From contig DLHS01000018.1 in assembly GCA_002483345.1 (NCBI GenBank), positions 124,001-188,000 of the forward strand: a DNA stretch of 64,000 nucleotides. The letters run 5' to 3'. Shown here piece by piece: positions 58,053 through 64,000 of this stretch. A program made the translations under genes and the position numbers. Positions within the stretch are counted from its first letter, which is position 1. Each line of letters opens with the position of its first letter. Below the pieces are notes generated by a model. That model was not told the origin of the DNA, made no database searches, and worked only from the letters and a program-made list of their open reading frames with translations. Origin of the DNA: Bacteroidetes bacterium UBA7662. Lineage in GTDB: Bacteria; Bacteroidota; Bacteroidia; UBA7662.

Positions 58053-60467
58053 ATGGCTGTAACCACCCCTTCTGCCACCACTCGTTTTGTGTGCGCCCAT
58101 TGCGGCGATGCAGCTGATAGTGCATTGCAGGATAAACAAGGGCATATTTTCTGTTGTAACGGATGTGCTTCTGTTTATGGCTTGTTGCAAAGTCATGACC
58201 TCGGAAATTTTTATGAGATATCGGGCGCCAGGGCAGTAAAGCCGCGGGATATAGATCCAAGTCGTTTCGATCACCTCAATGATGCGGGTGTACAGGCGCT
58301 GTTTTTTACTTATCAGGATGAGCGTATATATAAGGTGTCGTTGCGGTTGCCGCAAATACACTGCGCGGCCTGCATCTACCTGCTTGAAAATCTGTATCGG
58401 TTTGATACCGGTGTGGTGCGAAGTGAGGTTGATTTTCTGAAAAAGGAAGCTCATCTCACGGTGAAAAAGGCAGAACTGCCATTTAAGGCACTGGTTATCT
58501 TGTTGGCAAGACTGGGATACGAACCCAATCTGCACCACGGACTTGATTCGCAAAAACCGGCAGCTGATGAACAAAAGGCTCTTATCCGTCGATTGGCGGT
58601 TGCTGGATTTGCCTTTGGCAATATCATGCTGTTGAGTTTTCCGGAGTACCTTTCAGATGGAGGTGTAAAAGAGCCGCTGCTTCGTTCGGTTATTCAAACG
58701 TTGAGCATTTTACTCTCTCTCCCCCTCCTGTTTTACAGTGGCCGTATTTATTTCGAACAAGCCTGGAAAGGTTTACTTGCCCGAGACCTCAACATAGACA
58801 TCCCCATTGCGCTGGGTATGATTGCTTTGTTCGGGCGGTCTGTTTTCGAAATTGTAAGTGGGGTGGGGCATGGTTATCTGGACTCATTAGCGGCATTGAT
58901 TTTTTTTCTACTCATCGGACGTTATTTCCAGCAAAAAACATATGATCATCTCAGTTTTGAGCGCGATTACCGGTCGTTTTTCCCGCTGGGGGTAAGCAGG
59001 GCCGGAGCTAATGGAAAGGCTGAAGAAGTGCCTATCAGCAGCCTGAAGCCGGGTGACAGCATGTGGGTACGCAACGAGGAGATTATCCCGGCAGACTCCA
59101 TTTTATCGTCTGAAAGAACCCTCATCGACTACAGCTTTGTGACAGGAGAAAGTGAGCCGCAGGAGAAATTCAGGGGAGATGTATTATATGCGGGTGGTAA
59201 AGTGCTGGGGGCCATGGTGCAAATGGATGTACTGAAGGAAGTAGCACAAGGCTATCTCACCCGATTATGGAATCAGGAGCATTTCCGCAAGGAGCAAAAC
59301 GATAAGTTCAAAACCATCACCAACCGCATCAGCCAGTATTTTACACCCGCGGTGCTTGTATTGGCGTTAGGGGGTCTGGTGTATTGGTATCCGAGTTCCC
59401 CTTCTACCGCGTTTCAGGTATTTGCGGCAGTGCTGATTATTGCCTGTCCGTGTGCGCTGGCACTTTCCGCTCCGTTTACTTTTGGTCATGCCATCCGCAT
59501 ACTGGGGCGCAACGGCTTGTTTGTCAAAAACAGTGCGGTAGTCGACAAACTCTCACAACTGCGACAAATTGTCTTCGACAAAACAGGCACTCTTACGCAG
59601 AGAGAGCAGGGAGAACTGGATCTATCGGCGGTTGAATGGGATGAGGATGACAGGAGGCTTGTTAAAACGGCTTGTCAGCACAGCACGCACCCACTTTCCA
59701 GACAACTCGCGTCCTCCATTGAAGAGGATGTATGGCCTGCGACTGATTTGTTTGACGAACAAAAAGGGCGGGGTATAGTGGCGGTCATTAACGGCCACAG
59801 GGTATTGATTGGGTCAGCGGCATTGGTTGGGCTGAAAGAGGAAAACAACCAGCAGGCTACTATCGTATACATCCGTATTGACGATTTATTGCTGGGCTAT
59901 GTTCGTTTCAAAAACCGCTATCGCACCGGTATGGAAAATACTGTTGCGCATCTGGGTGAGCACTACGGACTGGCTGTTTTATCAGGAGATAATGATCAGG
60001 AGCGGCAATATCTCCACAAAGTTTTCGGAGAGCATACGTCCATCCGGTTTAATCAGTCGCCTGCAGATAAACTGGAGGCCATTGCCCAGATCAAGCAGCA
60101 GAACAGCGGGTTGCTGATGATGGTCGGCGACGGGCTGAATGATGCCGGTGCTTTGCGTAAGGCTGATGTAGGCATGGCAGTGAGTGAGCAAAGCGGCCAG
60201 TTCACCCCCGCGAGCGACGCTATTCTGGATGCAGGCATGGTTCCATCGCTGGATAAACTGCTCGCCTTCGTCCGGCAAACCCGGACAGTCATCTTTTCCA
60301 ACCTTGGCTTATCACTGATTTATAATATCACCGGTATCAGTTTTGCGCTGAGCGGGCTGCTTACGCCTGTAGTAAGTGCTATTCTGATGCCCTTAAGCAG
60401 CATAACCATTGTTCTCAATGCCACCTTTATGACCCGCTATTTCGCCCGTAAAAACCAACTCCGCTGA
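58053..60467 (+). CDS. ccoI: CcoI-type copper-transporting P1B ATPase
   Basis: 804 residues. The N-terminus has a cysteine-rich metal-binding segment (CAHCG...CCNGCASVY), then a heavy-metal domain with HCAAC. The P-type core has the transmembrane CPC motif (C465-P466-C467), the phosphorylated Asp in DKTGTLT (D509) and the hinge GDGLNDAGAL. CcoI/FixI exports copper needed for assembly of the cbb3 oxidase. It is the first gene of the cluster; its stop overlaps the ccoS start (TGATG). Confidence 0.94.
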   Translation: MAVTTPSATTRFVCAHCGDAADSALQDKQGHIFCCNGCASVYGLLQSHDLGNFYEISGARAVKPRDIDPSRFDHLNDAGVQALFFTYQDERIYKVSLRLPQIHCAACIYLLENLYRFDTGVVRSEVDFLKKEAHLTVKKAELPFKALVILLARLGYEPNLHHGLDSQKPAADEQKALIRRLAVAGFAFGNIMLLSFPEYLSDGGVKEPLLRSVIQTLSILLSLPLLFYSGRIYFEQAWKGLLARDLNIDIPIALGMIALFGRSVFEIVSGVGHGYLDSLAALIFFLLIGRYFQQKTYDHLSFERDYRSFFPLGVSRAGANGKAEEVPISSLKPGDSMWVRNEEIIPADSILSSERTLIDYSFVTGESEPQEKFRGDVLYAGGKVLGAMVQMDVLKEVAQGYLTRLWNQEHFRKEQNDKFKTITNRISQYFTPAVLVLALGGLVYWYPSSPSTAFQVFAAVLIIACPCALALSAPFTFGHAIRILGRNGLFVKNSAVVDKLSQLRQIVFDKTGTLTQREQGELDLSAVEWDEDDRRLVKTACQHSTHPLSRQLASSIEEDVWPATDLFDEQKGRGIVAVINGHRVLIGSAALVGLKEENNQQATIVYIRIDDLLLGYVRFKNRYRTGMENTVAHLGEHYGLAVLSGDNDQERQYLHKVFGEHTSIRFNQSPADKLEAIAQIKQQNSGLLMMVGDGLNDAGALRKADVGMAVSEQSGQFTPASDAILDAGMVPSLDKLLAFVRQTRTVIFSNLGLSLIYNITGISFALSGLLTPVVSAILMPLSSITIVLNATFMTRYFARKNQLR

Positions 60468-60637
60468 TGGAAATCATAGTCCTCCTCATCTGTATCTCCA
60501 TACTTGTTGCCGTGGGTTTCCTGGCAGCTTTTATATGGAGCATCCGCAGCGGGCAGTATGACGACAGTTATACGCCTTCCATCCGGATGTTATTCGACGA
60601 CACAACCAAAACCTCTGATAAACAACCTAAAGCGTAA
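60467..60637 (+). CDS. ccoS: cbb3 oxidase assembly protein CcoS
   Basis: 56 residues starting at ATG 60467, inside the ccoI stop (TGATG). One membrane helix (IIVLLICISILVAVGFLAAF) is followed by WSIRSGQYDD, the CcoS signature. CcoS is needed for inserting cofactors into CcoN. It ends SDKQPKA, like CcoQ (DDNQPKA). ccoNO starts 2 bp later. Confidence 0.92.
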   Translation: MEIIVLLICISILVAVGFLAAFIWSIRSGQYDDSYTPSIRMLFDDTTKTSDKQPKA

Positions 60638-60639
60638 TT

Positions 60640-62748
60640 ATGTCTCAGCTTACCATTCACTACGACAACCGGATCGTCCGGAATTTCGCCATAGCCACCC
60701 TGGTCTGGGGGGTTGTGGGCATGCTCGTAGGTGTGCTGATTGCCTTTCAGCTCGTTGATCCCGCGCTGAATCTCGGCAACCAATACACCACCTTCGGCCG
60801 TCTAAGGCCGCTACACACCAATGCGGTGATTTTTGCCTTTGTGGGCAATGCTATCTTCATGGGTGTGTACTACTCGCTGCAACGGCTTACCAAGTCGCGC
60901 ATGTGGAGCGATTTACTCGGAAAGATTCACTTCTGGGGCTGGCAGCTTATCATCGTTTCGGCAGCGCTGACGCTCCCCTTTGGCATCACCACGAGTAAGG
61001 AATATGCGGAGCTGGAATGGCCCATCGACATCGCCATCGCGCTGATCTGGGTAGTTTTTGGCATCAACATGATCATGACCATCATGAAACGGCGCGAAAA
61101 ACATATGTATGTCGCGATCTGGTTCTACCTGGCTACTTTTATCACGGTAGCGGTACTGCACATTGTAAACTCGTTTGAGTTGCCTATCGGCTTTATGAAA
61201 AGCTACAGCTGGTATGCCGGGGTACAGGATGCGCTGGTACAGTGGTGGTATGGCCACAATGCGGTCGCATTTTTCCTCACTACCCCTTACCTGGGTCTGA
61301 TGTACTATTTTATGCCTAAAGCAGCTAACCGGCCGGTGTACAGTTACCGATTGTCGATTATCCACTTCTGGTCACTGATTTTCATCTACATCTGGGCAGG
61401 TCCTCACCACTTGTTGTACAGTTCATTGCCTGATTGGGCGCAATCGCTGGGAGTGGTCTTTTCTCTCATGCTCATAGCTCCTTCCTGGGGTGGTATGATC
61501 AACGGTCTCCTTACCCTGCGGGGTGCCTGGGACAAGGTTCGTGAAGATCCTATCCTGAAATTTATGGTTGTAGCAGTTACCGGTTACGGTATGGCCACTT
61601 TTGAAGGCCCTATGCACTCACTGAAATCAGTGAATGCCCTGAGTCACTTTACCGACTGGATTCCTGCCCACGTGCACGTAGGTACCCTTGGCTGGAACGG
61701 CTTTTTCACCTTTGCTATCCTTTATTGGATACTACCACGCATGTTCAACACCAAATTGTACAGCCAGAAACTGGCCAACTGGCACTTCTGGATAGGTACC
61801 CTGGGAATGTTGTTCTGGGTAATTGCGATGTACTGGAGTGGTATTGCGCAGGGCCTGATGTGGAAACAGTTTACACCGGAAGGTTATCTGCAGTATCCGA
61901 ACTTCCTGGAAACAGTAATTCAGATCATTCCGATGTACGCCATCCGCGGATTGGGCGGCACCTTATACCTGCTGGGCTTCCTGCTGATGGTTTACAACCT
62001 CTGGAAAACCATGGCCAGCGGCAAACTGGTGGCCAATGAAGCAGCCGTTGTAACCGAAAGAGAAGACCACGGCACTGCCGGCCAAAGCTGGCACAGGAGG
62101 CTCGAAGGCCGTCCGCTGGCCTTCACCTTGTGGGTCACTATCGCCATCCTCATCGGGGGTATCGTAGAGTTTCTGCCTGCCTTCCTGATTAAGTCGAATG
62201 TACCTACCATCGCTTCAGTTCAACCTTATACGCCACTGGAATTACACGGCCGCGACGTTTATATTAAAGAGGGTTGTGTGGGCTGTCACTCGCAGATGGT
62301 TCGTCCTTTCCGCTCTGAAACCGAACGTTATGGTGAATACTCCAAGGCCGGGGAGTTTGTATACGACCACCCCTTCCTGTGGGGTTCGAAACGTACCGGA
62401 CCGGATTTGCACCGGGTGGGTGGCAAATACCCCCATGCCTGGCATTACAACCACATGGTGGAGCCTACTTCGATGAGTCCGGGGTCTATCATGCCAGCGT
62501 ATCCGTGGTTGGCAGAGCAAAACATCGACCTGGCACTTACTCCCAAAATGGTAAACGCCATGCGGACACTCGGTGTGCCCTATGCGGCCGGTTATGAAGA
62601 CAAAGCCAATACAGATTTACAGGCGCAGGCTGGTAAAATCGTGGCTGATCTGAAAAAAGACGGCATCAACGTGGTTGCCGAATCTGAGATGGTGGCTTTG
62701 ATCGCCTACCTGCAACGTTTGGGTACCGATATCAAATCCAATAAATAA
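60640..62748 (+). CDS. ccoNO: cbb3 cytochrome oxidase, fused CcoN-CcoO
   Basis: 702 residues. The N-terminal part (1 to ~475) is CcoN with about 12 membrane helices: haem ligand candidates H59 (RPLHTN) and H344/H346 (PAHVHVG), and Cu(B) ligands H206 (WYGHN) and H256-H257 (AGPHHL). After a linker, the C-terminal part (about 490-702) is CcoO, with a membrane anchor and one haem c site C546-H550 (EGCVGCHSQMVRP). It reduces O2 to water with high affinity. The CcoN-CcoO fusion is known in Bacteroidota. ccoQ follows after 8 bp. Confidence 0.96.
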   Translation: MSQLTIHYDNRIVRNFAIATLVWGVVGMLVGVLIAFQLVDPALNLGNQYTTFGRLRPLHTNAVIFAFVGNAIFMGVYYSLQRLTKSRMWSDLLGKIHFWGWQLIIVSAALTLPFGITTSKEYAELEWPIDIAIALIWVVFGINMIMTIMKRREKHMYVAIWFYLATFITVAVLHIVNSFELPIGFMKSYSWYAGVQDALVQWWYGHNAVAFFLTTPYLGLMYYFMPKAANRPVYSYRLSIIHFWSLIFIYIWAGPHHLLYSSLPDWAQSLGVVFSLMLIAPSWGGMINGLLTLRGAWDKVREDPILKFMVVAVTGYGMATFEGPMHSLKSVNALSHFTDWIPAHVHVGTLGWNGFFTFAILYWILPRMFNTKLYSQKLANWHFWIGTLGMLFWVIAMYWSGIAQGLMWKQFTPEGYLQYPNFLETVIQIIPMYAIRGLGGTLYLLGFLLMVYNLWKTMASGKLVANEAAVVTEREDHGTAGQSWHRRLEGRPLAFTLWVTIAILIGGIVEFLPAFLIKSNVPTIASVQPYTPLELHGRDVYIKEGCVGCHSQMVRPFRSETERYGEYSKAGEFVYDHPFLWGSKRTGPDLHRVGGKYPHAWHYNHMVEPTSMSPGSIMPAYPWLAEQNIDLALTPKMVNAMRTLGVPYAAGYEDKANTDLQAQAGKIVADLKKDGINVVAESEMVALIAYLQRLGTDIKSNK

Positions 62749-62756
62749 GCTGCACC

Positions 62757-62930
62757 ATGATACGTGAATCCTTAGAAGCTATCACCGGGGTGAGCATCTA
62801 CCCCATCTTCTCTTTTGTACTCTTTTTTACCTTCTTCGCAGGCATGCTCGTATGGGTATTCCGGAAGAAGAAGTCAGAAATAGACTTCCTGAGTAATCTC
62901 CCGCTCGACGACAACCAACCTAAAGCCTAA
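62757..62930 (+). CDS. ccoQ: cbb3 oxidase subunit CcoQ
   Basis: 57 residues from ATG 62757. One membrane helix (IFSFVLFFTFFAGMLVWVF) is followed by a basic KKK and then an acidic tail ending LPLDDNQPKA. Position between CcoO and CcoP, and the SIYPIFSFVLFF pattern, identify CcoQ, which stabilises the complex. ccoP starts 4 bp later. Confidence 0.88.
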   Translation: MIRESLEAITGVSIYPIFSFVLFFTFFAGMLVWVFRKKKSEIDFLSNLPLDDNQPKA

Positions 62931-62934
62931 GACC

Positions 62935-63486
62935 ATGGCCAAAAAACCAGATGAACTAACCGACCACGACTACGATGGTATCCAGGAGTACGACAATGAC
63001 CTGCCCCCCTGGTGGACCTTTCTTTTCTACCTGACCATCATTTTCGGCATCCTTTACCTGCTCAATTACCATGTTTTTGGCACCGGCGATTCACAGCTGG
63101 TGGAATACCAGAAAGAGATGGCCCGGGCAGAGATCGCGAAAGCCAAATTTGAAGCCAGTCAGGGCAACGTAACCTTAACCTTTCTGGAAGATGCCGCGGC
63201 ACTGGAAAACGGCAAAAAAGCCTACGAAGCGAACTGTATTGCCTGCCATGGCATCAACGGTGAAGGCGGCGTGGGGCCGAATATGACCGATAACTACTGG
63301 ATACACGGCAATACAATCGACGACATGGTCAAGGTTATTACCTATGGTGTGGCAGAGAAGGGCATGATTCCCTGGGAAAAAACCCTCTCCAAAAAGCAGA
63401 TTGTGGAAGTAGCCAGCTATATCCATACCATGCAAGGCACCAATCCTGCTAACGGCAAAGAACCGCAAGGCGATTTGATCGAGTAA
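62935..63486 (+). CDS. ccoP: cbb3 oxidase subunit CcoP, single-haem form
   Basis: 183 residues. The N-terminal FixP_N-type region (LPPWWTFLFYLTIIFGILYLLNYH) includes the membrane anchor. It is followed by one cytochrome c domain with C101-IA-C104-H105 and a distal Met candidate in KGMIPW. Classical CcoP has two haem domains and about 300 residues; only one CxxCH is present here, with no frameshift or second motif downstream. It receives electrons for CcoO/CcoN at the periplasmic side. Confidence 0.9.
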   Translation: MAKKPDELTDHDYDGIQEYDNDLPPWWTFLFYLTIIFGILYLLNYHVFGTGDSQLVEYQKEMARAEIAKAKFEASQGNVTLTFLEDAAALENGKKAYEANCIACHGINGEGGVGPNMTDNYWIHGNTIDDMVKVITYGVAEKGMIPWEKTLSKKQIVEVASYIHTMQGTNPANGKEPQGDLIE

Positions 63487-63495
63487 AGAAGAGCG

Positions 63496-63548
63496 GAGCG
63501 AGGGGATGGGTGATTGAGAAAAAATCTATCGCCCATCCCCACGCGCTC
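63496..63548 (+). terminator. Long hairpin between ccoP and ccoG
   Basis: GGGGATGGG (63502-63510) pairs with CCCATCCCC (63532-63540), extended by GAGCG/CGCTC outside. The loop is A-rich and no T-run follows, so it may attenuate or process the transcript more than end it. Confidence 0.5.
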
Positions 63549-63555
63549 TAATCTC

Positions 63556-63608
63556 CCACTCTCCACTCTCCACTCTCCACTCTCCACTCTCCACTCTCCA
63601 CTCTCCAC
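63556..63608 (+). repeat. Seven perfect CCACTCT heptamers upstream of ccoG
   Basis: Seven uninterrupted copies of CCACTCT (63556-63604), then CCAC and a short CCA run that leads directly into ATG 63619. The same heptamer occurs four times in the hairpin at 40087-40128. Confidence 0.85.
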
Positions 63609-63618
63609 CACCACCACC

Positions 63619-64000
63619 ATGTCACAGCAGGAATCGTTTACGCTCAGAACAGATAAGAGTTTCCGTGACAGCCTTTCATCGGTTGATGAAGCAGGCAATC
63701 GTATCTTTTTCCACCCCAAAAAACCGAAAGGCCGGTATTACAACTGGCGGAAGATTCTTAGCTATTTCCTGCTCTTCCTCCTGTTTACAGGGCCCTTTAT
63801 GCGCTTAAACGGGCATCCGTTTATGCTTTTCAACATCATCGAACGTAAATTTATCCTGTTCGGGGTGGCATTCTGGCCACAGGACTTCAAACTGCTTGCG
63901 CTGGGCTTTATCACCCTGGTGGTGTTTATAGTCCTCTTTACAGCCGTCTTCGGGCGTCTTTTCTGCGGCTGGGTTTGTCCGCAGACGATTTTTATGGAGA
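63619..64000 (+). CDS. ccoG: CcoG-type polyferredoxin, N-terminal part (cut by window end)
   Basis: The first 127 codons from ATG 63619. A soluble start (FRDSLSSVDEAGNRIFFHPKKPKGRYYNWR) is followed by three membrane helices and FCGWVCPQTIFME, the first cysteine motif of CcoG/RdxA. CcoG is a membrane Fe-S protein that reduces Cu(II) for cbb3 assembly. The Fe-S ferredoxin domain lies beyond the window. It continues the cbb3 cluster after a 132-bp gap filled by a hairpin and heptamer repeats. Confidence 0.93.
   Translation, partial: MSQQESFTLRTDKSFRDSLSSVDEAGNRIFFHPKKPKGRYYNWRKILSYFLLFLLFTGPFMRLNGHPFMLFNIIERKFILFGVAFWPQDFKLLALGFITLVVFIVLFTAVFGRLFCGWVCPQTIFME

Noticed and set aside
62935..63486. 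ccoP considered as a truncated two-haem CcoP
   Set aside because: The frame ends cleanly, and no second CxxCH is seen in any frame before ccoG, so a genuine short form is more likely.
63417..63719. Minus-strand ORF of 100 codons with repeating VESGEWR
   Set aside because: The repeats are the CCACTCT heptamers read in frame. The ORF overlaps ccoP and ccoG and has no domain.

Overview
The window looks like chromosomal DNA of a free-living, aerobic member of the Bacteroidota, closer to the Saprospiria/Chitinophagia side than to gut Bacteroides. The evidence is C-terminal type IX secretion (T9SS) sorting domains, a GldB homologue, a PorT-type barrel, DUF2911 and DUF4249 proteins, an alternative complex III operon, a fused CcoN-CcoO cbb3 oxidase, and promoters of the Bacteroidota form TTG-N18-20-TAnnTTTG in place of -35/-10 boxes. 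Genus cannot be told from the sequence.

Layout. 0-8 kb: a DUF5117-type metalloprotease, a lipoprotein, a beta-barrel protein, a DUF2911 protein and a TonB-dependent receptor. 8-15.7 kb: a structured non-coding stretch, a cupin, a Fic-like remnant, YceI with twin operators, a T9SS-exported serine hydrolase, a methyltransferase, a phosphate-porin-like protein, an RluA-type pseudouridine synthase, panB and a DUF4249-like lipoprotein. 15.7-27 kb: dnaK with a sigma54-like promoter, a TlpA-type thioredoxin, a 1755-residue repetitive T9SS protein, a lipoprotein and purN. 27-40 kb: a coupled PIG-L / 49-aa membrane protein / Na+-symporter cassette, a second DUF2911 protein, enoyl-CoA hydratase, a DUF1624 protein, a PhnA-like protein, a LamG-T9SS protein, nadE, a PorT-like protein and gldB. 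40-48.3 kb: alternative complex III, actA-F. 48.4-56 kb: an ABC exporter, a hypothetical protein, murQ, an S41 protease, a small lipoprotein, der and era. 56-57.3 kb: initiator tRNA-fMet followed by a tandem array of GIY-YIG nuclease units. 57.4-64 kb: a lipidated cytochrome c and the cbb3 oxidase cluster ccoI-S-NO-Q-P-G, cut by the window end.

How the genes fit together. Alternative complex III (quinol oxidation), the lipidated cytochrome c at 57.4 kb and the cbb3 oxidase could form one respiratory chain, although the operons are 10 kb apart. CcoI, CcoS and CcoG are the usual cbb3 copper-supply and assembly factors. Several proteins appear to be T9SS cargo or surface proteins.

The most unusual feature is at 56.05-57.26 kb. 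The initiator tRNA gene is followed by three near-identical units of about 369 bp. Each carries a terminator, a small GIY-YIG nuclease ORF and a copy of the tRNA 3' half, in which the 3' anticodon stem and variable loop are replaced by a perfect 16-bp palindrome. It looks like a small selfish or tRNA-linked nuclease element that regenerates its own tRNA-end target. The intergenic spaces also hold several families of short dispersed repeats.
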